A stretch of DNA of 38,851 nt from a virus, in the IMG/VR virus record IMGVR_UViG_3300030105_002547, positions 1 through 38,851 of that record; one strand, 5' to 3'. The notes under the pieces are model-generated. The model was not told where the DNA came from. It made no database searches and saw only the letters and a program-made list of their open reading frames with translations. Of this stretch, positions 14,255 through 21,553 are shown in pieces; the first letter of the stretch is position 1; each line of letters begins with the position of its first letter. The translations under genes and the position numbers were made by a program.

Positions 14255-15399
14255 TATAGCGCTCCCAGCTTGAGCTGCTTGCGCTGGTCTGCACTCAGGC
14301 GAGCGCCAAAGCACTCGTTTATTGCCATGTCTTGCGAATCACCCATGGCCAGTATCGCGGCACCGCGCTTGCTAGCGCGGGGTGTTATAAGAACGTCTAT
14401 GCCTTTTTCAGCGGCCAGTGCGCGCAAGCGCTGGACTGTAGCGACCCAGTTGCGGGCTATGCTGTCTTCAGTGCCGCCGTGCCGCTTGTACTCAGCTAGG
14501 CCGATAGCCAGTTCAAGATTCTCATCATAGCCCATGGCTATCATAGCGAACCTATCAAGTGTTGCACCGTCAAGCGACTGGCGCTTGTACTGCGCTGTTG
14601 CGCCTTGCCCGTTAGTGTTCGCACATGCTATGGCTATAAAATCGGCATGGGCTTGTTGGGTGCCGTCCGGGAATGCGCAAAAACCATTGTCTAGTGCGGC
14701 ATTGAAAGCTATCAGTGCTGCCGGGCTTGAACCGTCGTACTCGTCAAACAAGAACACCCCGCCTTGTGTAAACGCGTCATAAAACTCTGTTTTCTGGTAG
14801 TCGCCTTTGGCGTCAATAAAGCCCAGCAGCTCGTATTTCTGCAATATAGCGCCGGTACTATAAAAGGGACGCCCAAGCGCGGTAGCGGATTGCTGCGCTA
14901 GTGTTGTCTTGCCAGTACCGGCGGGGCCAAAGCAATAGCAATGCATACCGCCGTTAAGCCGTTTGACTACTGTTTCTAGTAGCGGGTGGGCGCCGGTAAT
15001 AGCGATGGGTGTTACCCGGTCGACAGTAGTTAAGTGTAGCGTAGTGATCGGATTGCTGTATTTCTCGACCATGGCCTTTATAGCAGCTTCGTCAAGTGTC
15101 TGCGCGGGCTTTGGCGTTAGTGTAGCGACTAGTGCGGCCAGTGCTGCAGCTGTGCCGTTATCGGCTATAGCTGTCACGGGTGCTGCCACGGGTGCTGCCA
15201 CGGGTGCTGCCACGGGTGCTGGCGTTGGTGCTTGGACTGGGCAGGCTGGCCAGTCACCAGTGCTGGGGGCATCAGGGTTGACCCAGCCTAGGCTTACAGC
15301 GGTTTCGATAATCGCGGCGTCGGTTAGGTCAGTCTTATTAACACCGTTAGCCGACAGGGTGCGGCGGGCGGAGCGTAGTGCTGTAGAAGAATAGTTCAT
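14254..15399 (-). CDS. MoxR/CobS-like AAA+ ATPase
   Basis: The 381-residue protein is an AAA+ ATPase of the MoxR/CobS type (AAA_5). It shows Walker A GPAGTGKT (158-165), Walker B FLFDEYDG (Asp219-Glu220), sensor 1 in ACANTNGQG (Asn261) and the arginine finger region LDRF (Arg283). Residues 55-76 form an Ala-Pro-Val repeat (APVAAPVAAPVAAPV) encoded by 12-bp tandem repeats, a flexible linker between a small N-terminal helical domain and the ATPase. Phages often carry such an ATPase with a CobT/vWA-like partner; annotations as cobalamin enzymes are misleading because the other subunits are missing. It probably remodels a protein or complex; the substrate is unknown. The next gene is coupled by TAATG. 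Confidence 0.88.
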   Translation of the reverse strand: MNYSSTALRSARRTLSANGVNKTDLTDAAIIETAVSLGWVNPDAPSTGDWPACPVQAPTPAPVAAPVAAPVAAPVTAIADNGTAAALAALVATLTPKPAQTLDEAAIKAMVEKYSNPITTLHLTTVDRVTPIAITGAHPLLETVVKRLNGGMHCYCFGPAGTGKTTLAQQSATALGRPFYSTGAILQKYELLGFIDAKGDYQKTEFYDAFTQGGVFLFDEYDGSSPAALIAFNAALDNGFCAFPDGTQQAHADFIAIACANTNGQGATAQYKRQSLDGATLDRFAMIAMGYDENLELAIGLAEYKRHGGTEDSIARNWVATVQRLRALAAEKGIDVLITPRASKRGAAILAMGDSQDMAINECFGARLSADQRKQLKLGAL

Positions 15400-15419
15400 G
15401 GGTGGTGCCTCTTAAGTGT

Positions 15420-15433
15420 GCCCCCGTGGGGGC
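15420..15433 (-). promoter_or_regulatory. Intercistronic hairpin with CCCAAC motif
   Basis: A perfect 6-bp GC stem with a 2-nt loop (or a 5-bp stem with a 4-nt loop) lies between the SprT-like gene and the AAA+ gene. On the minus strand it is preceded by two CCCAA copies and followed by the AAGAGG ribosome-binding region of the AAA+ gene. No T-run follows, so it may stabilise or regulate mRNA rather than end it. Confidence 0.5.
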
Positions 15434-15453
15434 TTGGGTTTGTTGGGTTGATC

Positions 15454-16077
15454 TTACTGGGCGCGCAGTGTGCCGTCGTTACAGGCTAAGCAGGAGTCAT
15501 ACTTAATGCTGTCGATCGTTTTCTGGCTAGCTCTGAATTTGAAATCGCAGTGTGTACACACTACAAGTAGCTGTCTGTTTTTCTGCACTTTCTTACCGCT
15601 GAGCGTCGGCGCTACTGCACTGTGCGGTATAGCGCCCAGATCTTCTACTATGCCTGCAATGTGCTCAGCGAGTTGCGGCCCGGCTACTGTAGCTGTAAAG
15701 CTGGACTTGCTGCGCCCCGTTGGGCCGCCCTCTAAGCCAAACGCCTTACAGAGCGTGATAAAAGGGCCGCTGTGCCCGTGCGCGTTATCAAGGGCAGCGT
15801 GCGCATATTCATGCACGGCTACTGCTAGCAGCTCGGCACTGTCGCGGGCGTCGAACGTAGCGGTCAGAAATACCTCATTGTGCCCATCTTTACTCGCTTG
15901 ACGTGCCCAACACTCACCCAAAACGCGGCCTTTTTTAGTGCCGGGCTTGGGGGCGGTTAGCGAGTACCGCACGGGCGGTAGCTCATATCCGGCGGCTATA
16001 ATGCATGGCCCTAGTAGCTCGTCTTCTAGTATATTCATTGCGGCTAAAAGCCATTGTTCGCGAGTTGTAATAGCCAT
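15454..16077 (-). CDS. SprT-like zinc metallopeptidase with C-terminal zinc ribbon
   Basis: The 207-residue protein is of the SprT/Spartan-like family. The zinc-protease motif HExxH is present as HEYAH (His89, Glu90, His93), with a likely third ligand at His102 (GHSGPF). The C-terminus has two pairs of cysteines (CTHC and CLAC) forming a zinc ribbon. Spartan proteases remove proteins cross-linked to DNA; bacterial and phage SprT members are little studied, so the substrate is unknown. It lies upstream of the MoxR-like ATPase in the same operon, and the two may act in one process. The leader (AGAGGTACACA before ATG) is nearly the same as that of the next gene upstream. Confidence 0.85.
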   Translation of the reverse strand: MAITTREQWLLAAMNILEDELLGPCIIAAGYELPPVRYSLTAPKPGTKKGRVLGECWARQASKDGHNEVFLTATFDARDSAELLAVAVHEYAHAALDNAHGHSGPFITLCKAFGLEGGPTGRSKSSFTATVAGPQLAEHIAGIVEDLGAIPHSAVAPTLSGKKVQKNRQLLVVCTHCDFKFRASQKTIDSIKYDSCLACNDGTLRAQ

Positions 16078-16112
16078 GTTGTGTACCTCTGTTTGGGTGT
16101 TGGGTTGGGTTG

Positions 16113-16128
16113 CGGGGCCGAAGCCCCG
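16113..16128 (-). promoter_or_regulatory. Intercistronic hairpin with CCCAAC motif
   Basis: A perfect 6-bp stem (CGGGGC/GCCCCG) with a CGAA/TTCG tetraloop lies between the 67-residue gene and the SprT-like gene. Three CCCAA units lie next to it on the minus strand. On the mRNA the loop would be TTCG, an unusually stable tetraloop. No T-run follows. Confidence 0.55.
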
Positions 16129-16141
16129 GCGGTTGGTAGTG

Positions 16142-16345
16142 CTATGAAAACCAGTGATCGATCACTGCACCACGGGGGCCGATCACTACAGCTTTATACC
16201 AACCGCCCGGCAATGTTGCTTTGAAAATCCAATTTTTATGTTGGTAAACTTCACTTGAGAACACTGCCCCTTGCGACGCGTACATGCGTAAACTTATATT
16301 CGCTTGGGCTTTTTGTGACTTTGTGGCTTCGGCTGGCTTTGTCAT
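16142..16345 (-). CDS. Unknown protein, 67 residues (first gene of the leftward operon)
   Basis: The function is not recognised. The 67-residue product begins with a Lys-, Ala- and Gln-rich helix (MTKPAEATKSQKAQANISLR) and continues with a beta-rich C-terminus (NWIFKATLPGGWYKAVVIGP) that resembles a small barrel-like fold. The GAGGT site 8 bases before the ATG and the promoter at 16418-16446 make it the first gene transcribed leftward. First genes of such operons often act on the host, but nothing here shows that. Confidence 0.65.
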   Translation of the reverse strand: MTKPAEATKSQKAQANISLRMYASQGAVFSSEVYQHKNWIFKATLPGGWYKAVVIGPRGAVIDHWFS

Positions 16346-16417
16346 TGTGTGTACCTCTATCGGGTGTTTGGTTTATGGTGCAGTGCACCATGGCGGCCCC
16401 TTCTCGGGTGTAGGTGC

Positions 16418-16446
16418 AGTATACTAAAGCTGTCAAGCGCTGTCTA
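16418..16446 (-). promoter_or_regulatory. Sigma70-type promoter of the leftward early operon
   Basis: On the minus strand TAGACA (16446-16441) and TATACT (16423-16418) are separated by exactly 17 bp, each matching the sigma70 consensus at 5 of 6 positions. The predicted start point lies near 16411, giving a leader of about 65 nt before the ATG at 16345. This is the best promoter seen in the window and points to host RNA polymerase. Confidence 0.7.
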
Positions 16447-16469
16447 CTGGTAGTGCACTGAATTAAATA

Positions 16470-16759
16470 GATAAGCTACTGTTTATGGGTGTTGATACAG
16501 CGGGCGCACAAAACACGGCACAGCAGCACTGGCGCGGGCTGGGCTAGTGGTTTGTGCGCTTGTATCATTTTTTAAGAAATATAATATCAAAAAAATAATA
16601 CCCTACAGTTTGTGAGGGCTTTATAGTGTACTAGGAAAAAAACTAAAAGTTATGGCAGATTTGATACAACCGCACAAACCGGGGGTCTAGCCCGCGCCAA
16701 CACTGGTGTATCATGTTTTTGTATCACCCTGTTTTAGGGCGCACAAACAGTAGCTTATC
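16470..16759. repeat. 290-bp inverted-repeat element with AT-rich centre, candidate replication origin
   Basis: Two arms of exactly 98 nt (16470-16567 and 16662-16759) are inverted copies with about 70 matches in ungapped alignment. Three blocks are best conserved: the outer 15 bases (GATAAGCTACTGTTT, perfect), an 11-base block (TGGCGCGGGCT, perfect) and the inner 19 bases (one mismatch, GGTTTGTGCG...TTGTATCA). The 94-bp centre (16568-16661) is strongly AT-rich, with A and T runs. The heptamer TGATACA or TGTATCA occurs five times (16493, 16561, 16662, 16707, 16720). No open reading frame is convincing here. The structure resembles a replication origin or a partition or recombination site, lying between divergent early and late genes. 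Confidence 0.7.
16622..16633. promoter_or_regulatory. TATAGTGTACTA element, inverted copy of the 10198-10209 element
   Basis: These 12 bases are the reverse complement of 10198-10209 in the promoter between the ribbon-helix-helix gene and the VRR-NUC gene. Here they lie in the AT-rich centre of the inverted-repeat element. The shared sequence suggests that one regulator, perhaps the ribbon-helix-helix protein, binds both sites. Confidence 0.45.
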
Positions 16760-16900
16760 GCGAAACGCACATTCGCTGTCTGCGCACCCCATCGCATCTT
16801 CAGAGCGCCGACAAGGTGCCAAACAGTCGATTTAAGGGCTGTTTAGCTGCACGGTACCGCTGGTATCAATCAGTATACTAACATCGCTGAAACCCCCAAA
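16760..16900. other. Non-coding stretch of the control region
   Basis: No gene is seen here. The segment follows the inverted-repeat element and leads into the operator-like arrays. It contains TATACT (16873-16878) within CAGTATACTAACAT, which resembles the GCATACTAACAGT repeats further right, and one TGGTATCAA that resembles the TGTATCA heptamers. Confidence 0.5.
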
Positions 16901-16950
16901 CACTGTATACTGGTACAGTGTTGACAGTAGCTTTATTGTGTGCTTATCAC
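16901..16950 (+). promoter_or_regulatory. Operator-like hairpin with adjoining candidate rightward promoter
   Basis: A perfect 7-bp inverted repeat (CACTGTA...TACAGTG, 6-nt spacer, 16901-16920) is directly followed by a perfect -35 hexamer TTGACA (16921-16926). TATCAC at 16945-16950, 18 bp further on, matches the -10 consensus at 4 of 6. It points toward the terminase and head genes. The hairpin could be an operator for a phage regulator, for example the winged-helix protein. The promoter is only moderately supported because of the weak -10. Confidence 0.45.
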
Positions 16951-17002
16951 CCCCACTACCAGTGTACTGTATGTATGCACACCCCTGTGTGTTAGTACAC
17001 TA

Positions 17003-17055
17003 CTGTGCATACTAACAGTAGTCCATGTATGTACAGTGCTGTGCATACTAACAGT
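17003..17055 (+). repeat. 17-bp direct repeats with 36-bp period
   Basis: CTGTGCATACTAACAGT occurs identically at 17003-17019 and 17039-17055. A related form (CAGTATACTAACAT) lies at 16871-16884, and an inverted related form (GTTAGTACAC) at 16991-17000. The spacing of 36 bp is between three and four helical turns. Such repeats act as iterons or operators; which of these is not clear. Confidence 0.75.
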
Positions 17056-17059
17056 GTAC

Positions 17060-17122
17060 GTGTAAACAGTACCGGGCACCCCCCTAGCCCTTGTACGTGT
17101 AAACAGCACTGTATGTGTAAAC
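17060..17122 (+). repeat. Three direct copies of the octamer GTGTAAAC
   Basis: The octamer occurs at 17060-17067, 17097-17104 and 17115-17122, all in the same orientation. The first two share a longer core (GTACGTGTAAACAG). These are the only copies in this non-coding region and the tightest cluster in the window. C-runs (CACCCCCC) follow twice nearby. A role as iterons at an origin is the most direct reading. Confidence 0.75.
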
Positions 17123-17281
17123 ATGTAGCTTGAAGGGGCACCCCCCCATCCGATTTAAACTGCAAGTGCCTGTGCCTGTACCAACCCATTCACAAAAATT
17201 TGCCTATTTTATTATTAGGCCCCTGCTAGTAGCCTTAACTTGCATGTTTTATTACTAGTAGCCTTGTGGTATTCTCCCCAC
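17123..17281 (+). promoter_or_regulatory. Leader before the small terminase gene, with 11-bp direct repeats
   Basis: CTAGTAGCCTT is repeated at 17226-17236 and 17255-17265, each next to a TTTTATTA stretch. No ribosome-binding site is seen before the ATG at 17282 and no clear sigma70 promoter was found in this part. The small terminase may be translated from a transcript that starts further left. ORFs of over 60 codons on the minus strand here are made of the repeats and are not credible genes. Confidence 0.45.
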
Positions 17282-17812
17282 ATGACAAAAAACGTAACCA
17301 CACAAAACAGCGACCTGCTTCAGCCGCTTGAAGAGTTCCTTGACCGGAACCACCCCTCAAGCGACAAGTACATGCGTGCTGTAGAGCTTATCCAATCCAA
17401 CATCATGCATGTAACCGCTAAGCTGCGGCACAAGCAGGTGCAAATTGTAAAGCAAGCCTTCACCGGCGCCCGCCCTAAAGACATTGCCCAGAACGTAGGC
17501 GCCTCGGCTAGCAGCGTCAGCAAGATAATAAACTCAGTGGACGGTCAGAAGCTGCTACAGCTGCTGCACTACCACCAAGTCATGCTGGAAGGCCCTAACA
17601 TGGCCCAGCGCAGAAGCATGTTGTGGCGTATAGCAGGCGCCGAAGAAGAAACGAACCCCAAAACAAGCATTGCTGCTATAGAGTCGCTTAACAAAATGAC
17701 CTTTCAAGATATGGAGCAAAAGCACATTGCTAGCCCGGCTGCCAAGGGTGGCAACTCTGTAACGATAAACATTAATCAAGACGTGCTGCCTCGGGGGGCC
17801 TTAGATGCTTAG
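17282..17812 (+). CDS. terS: Terminase small subunit
   Basis: The protein is 176 residues from the ATG at 17282; a TTG at 17240 in frame is less likely. The assignment comes from position directly before the large terminase and from the helix-turn-helix region (IVKQAFTGARPKDIAQNVGA followed by SASSVSKIINS), which fits DNA recognition by a TerS that selects the packaging site. The C-terminal part is polar and ends with GGNSVTININQDVLP, similar to the terminase-binding tail in other small subunits. The cognate packaging site is not identified, but it could be the repeats just upstream. The stop overlaps the next start by 8 bp. Confidence 0.8.
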   Translation: MTKNVTTQNSDLLQPLEEFLDRNHPSSDKYMRAVELIQSNIMHVTAKLRHKQVQIVKQAFTGARPKDIAQNVGASASSVSKIINSVDGQKLLQLLHYHQVMLEGPNMAQRRSMLWRIAGAEEETNPKTSIAAIESLNKMTFQDMEQKHIASPAAKGGNSVTININQDVLPRGALDA

Positions 17813-19307
17813 TGAACGCTTTGACGTGTTCGGCACTGAGGCACCGCCTAACTTCACCGACGTGAAGCTAGAAGACCTTAGTCAGTACGGCTCCTACGAC
17901 AACCAAAAAGACTTTAAGAGCATGTTCGGCAACAAGACCGCTGCCAACGGTGACTTTTGGAACCTGCCCTACGCCCCGCGTATGCAAATGGTGGAGTTCC
18001 ACCAGCGCAGTGAGCGGTTCGCGTTCCTTATCTGCCACCGGCGGTTCGGTAAAACAGTCGCGTGCATAGCTGAGCTGGTCATTCGTGCGTTGTACACCAA
18101 AAAACACAAAGCCCAGTACGCCTATATATGCCCGTTCCGCTCACAGGCGAAAGCCGTGGCGTGGAACTACCTTGTGGACATGACATTAGGCATAGCAACC
18201 GATGTAAAAGTGTCAGAACTCAGTGTAACCTTACCTAACGGGGCGAAAATATGGTTATCAGGCTCAGACAACATCAACGCCTTGCGCGGGTTGTATCTGG
18301 ATGGAACGGTAATAGACGAATTTGCCCAGTGCCGCCCCGATCTCTTAGAAGCCGTTGTAATGCCGTGTTTGCTAGACCGCAAGGGCTGGCTTGTCATTAT
18401 AGGGACGGCTTATGGACGCCTAAACCAGTTCTTTCAGTACTATGAGAAGTCAAAAATCGACCCAGAGTGGTATCACGCCGACATAAAGGTGTACGACTCG
18501 GGTGTAATAGACCCCGTGGAGATAGCGCGCATCAAAAACGCTGTCAGCGAGGCGAAATTCCGCCAAGAATTCCTGAATGACTTCTCTGCAGAGCTGGTGG
18601 GTACCTATTACGCCTCAATAATCAACGAAATAGAGCAACTGGGGCAGATTAACCAAACAACACACTGGCAACCGGATTTAGATGTACACGCGGCGCTGGA
18701 CATTGGTCGCGGCGACAATACGGTGATATGGTTCTGGCAGGAGACGCCGTTCGGTGTAAACGTGATAGACTACTACACCAATAACGGGGAACAGGCCCAA
18801 CATTACATAGAAGTCATGCGTGATAAACCCTACAGGTATAAGGGTATTCATTTACCCCATGATGCCAAGGCCATGACGTTCGCCACAATGAAATCGGCGC
18901 TGGAACAGTTCATGGAAGCCGACTTCGGCCCTGACGCGCAGGTGGGGCTTGTACCTAAGCTGTCGATCGAGGACGGCATAGAAGCAGGGCGGCAGCTACT
19001 AAAACATTGCAATTTCGACTATGATAGGTGCTACTACGGGGTGGAGTGTCTGCGGGTGTACCGCAAAAAGTGGGATGAACTGAACCAAGTGTTCATGAAA
19101 ACCCCGCTGCACGACTACTCAAGCGACAGCGCTGACGGTTACCGGTATATGGCTCTTATGGCCAACAAGGTGTTCCTCCCCGCGCCAACAGAACACGAAA
19201 GCATACGCAATGCGGTGCAGGCTAGTACTGAGTACAGCCTGAACGACTTGTTTACACAACGCGAACGGTCTAAAAACGGCAACTCTTACAGGAACAGACG
19301 GCTATGA
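17805..19307 (+). CDS. terL: Terminase large subunit
   Basis: The 500-residue protein is the packaging motor. The ATPase domain has a Walker A-like CHRRFGKT (77-84), Walker B TVIDEF (Asp171-Glu172) and the coupling motif GTA at 200-202. The nuclease domain starts with ALDIGRGDNT (Asp299 and Asp304), and acidic residues in LPHDAKAM and DSADGYRYM complete an RNase H-like centre. The length is in the normal range. It overlaps TerS by 8 bp and portal by 4 bp (ATGA). The packaging strategy (headful or cohesive end) cannot be told from the sequence by eye. Confidence 0.95.
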   Translation: MLSERFDVFGTEAPPNFTDVKLEDLSQYGSYDNQKDFKSMFGNKTAANGDFWNLPYAPRMQMVEFHQRSERFAFLICHRRFGKTVACIAELVIRALYTKKHKAQYAYICPFRSQAKAVAWNYLVDMTLGIATDVKVSELSVTLPNGAKIWLSGSDNINALRGLYLDGTVIDEFAQCRPDLLEAVVMPCLLDRKGWLVIIGTAYGRLNQFFQYYEKSKIDPEWYHADIKVYDSGVIDPVEIARIKNAVSEAKFRQEFLNDFSAELVGTYYASIINEIEQLGQINQTTHWQPDLDVHAALDIGRGDNTVIWFWQETPFGVNVIDYYTNNGEQAQHYIEVMRDKPYRYKGIHLPHDAKAMTFATMKSALEQFMEADFGPDAQVGLVPKLSIEDGIEAGRQLLKHCNFDYDRCYYGVECLRVYRKKWDELNQVFMKTPLHDYSSDSADGYRYMALMANKVFLPAPTEHESIRNAVQASTEYSLNDLFTQRERSKNGNSYRNRRL

Positions 19308-21553
19308 GCGACACAGATACCAGCGTTAGTGCTAACATAAACAGTAAAGATGGATACGCCGACGACGCTGCAGGGCAATACAAGTACTGGAGTGAAGAGT
19401 TGGGCGTGTCTATTAAGGCCCGCGAAAAGTGGTGGAAAAAAGCCGATAAAATAGTCAATAGGTACCTAGGTGAATCCGACAACAAGCAAAACGCCGCCGA
19501 AGGCAGCAAAGGCTTCGACCTTAACCTGTTCCACTCCAACACAAAAACACTTGGGGACATGCTCTATGGCAACACGCCAAAGATTGATGTCTCGCGGCGT
19601 TACGCCCAACCGAAAGACGACGTAGGCCGTGTAGCTGCAGAAATGATGGAGCGTATGCTTAACCTTGATATTGCCGAGAATGGCGCCGAGGTTGATGCAG
19701 TGTTCCGTTCTGCGCTACAAGACCGCCTGCTAGCGGGGCTAGGCTGTGCCAAGGTGCGTTATGAGATGGACAGCGAGCAAGTCCCTGTAATGGACAGTAT
19801 GGGCGTTCCAGTGGCCGACCCGGCCACCGGCGAACCTTTGATGGAAGAGAAGCTAATCAGTGAAAGCGCCCCGACAGAGTATTACTACTGGGGCGACGTG
19901 CTATGGGGCTGGTGCAGAAATTGGGCCGGTATGCCGTGGCTAGCGTTTCGGTCGTACATGACACAAGACCAGCTGCGCGAGCGCTGGGGTGATGATGTAG
20001 CCGAGAATGTGAAACTCAAAAAGCAAACCAAGTCGACCAGTGACGAAGCTGAAGAGGATTCTGATACACAATCAGCATGGCAGCGGGCCGAAGTGTGGGA
20101 GATATGGTGCAAAGAGTCCCGCACGGTGCATTGGATTGTACTAGGGTACGACAAACAGCTTGAGCAGAAAGAAGACATACTGGGGCTTTCAGGTTTCTGG
20201 CCTGCACCCCCGTTTTTTATCGCTAACGTGACGACTAGCCTTTATGCGCCTACCCCTGATTACGTACTGGCTCAAGATTTGTACAACGAAGTGGACAAAC
20301 TTCAGACCCGCATTGCAGTTATTACTGAGGCTGTTCGCGTTGTGGGTGTTTACAATGCTAGCGCTGATAACATTAAAACCCTGTTCAACGACGGCAACGA
20401 TAACGATCTTATCCCCGTGGACAACTGGGCTTTGTTTGGAGAGAATGGTGGAATAGCGGGGCAAGTTCAGTGGTTACCTCTGCAGGACATTGTGGCAGCG
20501 CTTACACAGCTCATAACTATACGTGACCAGACTATTGGCCTGTTGCAGCAAATGACTGGCATGGTGGACGTTATGCGCGGCTCACTGGACAATCAGTACG
20601 AAGGGGTGGGACAAACCGAGCAGAAGACAAAGTTCGGCTCAGTGCGCATACAGGCCCTTCAGGAGCAGTTCGCTCGCTTTGGTGGTGACCTCATGCAGAT
20701 CAAGGCGGAAGTAATTGCGCGTCACTTTTCGCCCGAAACGATATACAAACGCTCGAACATGGAGTTCAGTGTTGATGAAAACATTGTGCCTGCGGCTATT
20801 GAGCTAATAAAGAATCCTGACGATTCACGCTTGCGGATTAACATACGCCCCGAGTCTGTTGCCATGATTGACTATCAAGCACTCAAAGGCGAGCGCACCG
20901 AGTACATGAACGCAGTAGCGACATACTTCCAGTCAGCGGCAGGGGTTATTGAGCAAGACCCTAGCGCAAAACCGTTTGTGCTGCAGCTGTTACAGTGGGG
21001 CCTAGCGGGCTTTAAAGGCTCCAGTGAGATAGAGGGTGTTATTGACAAGGCCATTGAGGCCAGCATGGAAGAGCAGAAAAATGGCGCCAACGACAAGCCA
21101 GACCCCGCGCAAGTTGCTGCACAAGCAGCCGCGCAAATGGAGCAAGCGAAACACCAAAATGCTATACAAGCCATACAGGCTAAAACGAAGTCGACTATAG
21201 CTATACGTGAGGCCGACATGGATGCGGACACCTACACCGCACACCAAGCGCATGTTCGCAAAATGGCCGAGATTGACGCTAACATGCAGTCTAAAGCTAC
21301 CGAGATACAAATGAACCTGCAGGCAGACTTACTGACTGAGCAAGCTCAAGCCCAGTCTAATATCCAGCAGACACAGGCTACAGTGGCGGGCGAAATTGAG
21401 AAAGACATGGTCGAGCACAATATCAGCCTAGTGGAAGAGGAAGTTAAGACACAGGATGAAATGAAAAAGATCTTGTTAAATGCCCGTGCGTCCATAGAGC
21501 AGACCGTTGTAGCTGAATCGGTCAAACCGGAGCCTAAAACTAATGACGATTAG
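19304..21553 (+). CDS. Portal protein
   Basis: The 749-residue protein follows the large terminase and has the size and layout of a P22-type or podovirus portal. The N-terminal half has the portal pattern of WWKKADKIVNRYLGESD, a YGNTPKIDV strand and later EVDKLQTRIAVITEAVRVVG. The C-terminal 200 residues are rich in Ala, Gln and Glu with long helices (AQVAAQAAAQMEQAKHQNAI), fitting the barrel and crown of long portals. The portal forms a ring at one capsid vertex through which DNA is packed and ejected. AGGAA precedes the ATG, which overlaps the terminase stop. Confidence 0.88.
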   Translation: MSDTDTSVSANINSKDGYADDAAGQYKYWSEELGVSIKAREKWWKKADKIVNRYLGESDNKQNAAEGSKGFDLNLFHSNTKTLGDMLYGNTPKIDVSRRYAQPKDDVGRVAAEMMERMLNLDIAENGAEVDAVFRSALQDRLLAGLGCAKVRYEMDSEQVPVMDSMGVPVADPATGEPLMEEKLISESAPTEYYYWGDVLWGWCRNWAGMPWLAFRSYMTQDQLRERWGDDVAENVKLKKQTKSTSDEAEEDSDTQSAWQRAEVWEIWCKESRTVHWIVLGYDKQLEQKEDILGLSGFWPAPPFFIANVTTSLYAPTPDYVLAQDLYNEVDKLQTRIAVITEAVRVVGVYNASADNIKTLFNDGNDNDLIPVDNWALFGENGGIAGQVQWLPLQDIVAALTQLITIRDQTIGLLQQMTGMVDVMRGSLDNQYEGVGQTEQKTKFGSVRIQALQEQFARFGGDLMQIKAEVIARHFSPETIYKRSNMEFSVDENIVPAAIELIKNPDDSRLRINIRPESVAMIDYQALKGERTEYMNAVATYFQSAAGVIEQDPSAKPFVLQLLQWGLAGFKGSSEIEGVIDKAIEASMEEQKNGANDKPDPAQVAAQAAAQMEQAKHQNAIQAIQAKTKSTIAIREADMDADTYTAHQAHVRKMAEIDANMQSKATEIQMNLQADLLTEQAQAQSNIQQTQATVAGEIEKDMVEHNISLVEEEVKTQDEMKKILLNARASIEQTVVAESVKPEPKTNDD

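Noticed and set aside
14254-15399. Cobalamin biosynthesis (CobS) role for the AAA+ gene
   Set aside because: CobN and true CobT are absent and phage MoxR-like ATPases are commonly mislabelled this way.
16251-16436. Minus-strand frame of 61 codons overlapping the first early gene
   Set aside because: It covers the promoter and leader and overlaps the better supported 67-residue gene out of frame.
16418-16436. TTGACA seven bases before TATACT on the minus strand
   Set aside because: The spacing is too short for a promoter; TAGACA at 17 bp is used instead.
16862-17122. CRISPR array in the repeat-rich control region
   Set aside because: The repeats are 17 bp or shorter, only two are exact, and there are no evenly spaced unique spacers or cas genes.
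16933-17189. Two minus-strand frames of 63 and 65 codons in the control region
   Set aside because: Their products are made of the repeats (Val-Tyr-Thr and His-Thr runs), and neither has a ribosome-binding site.
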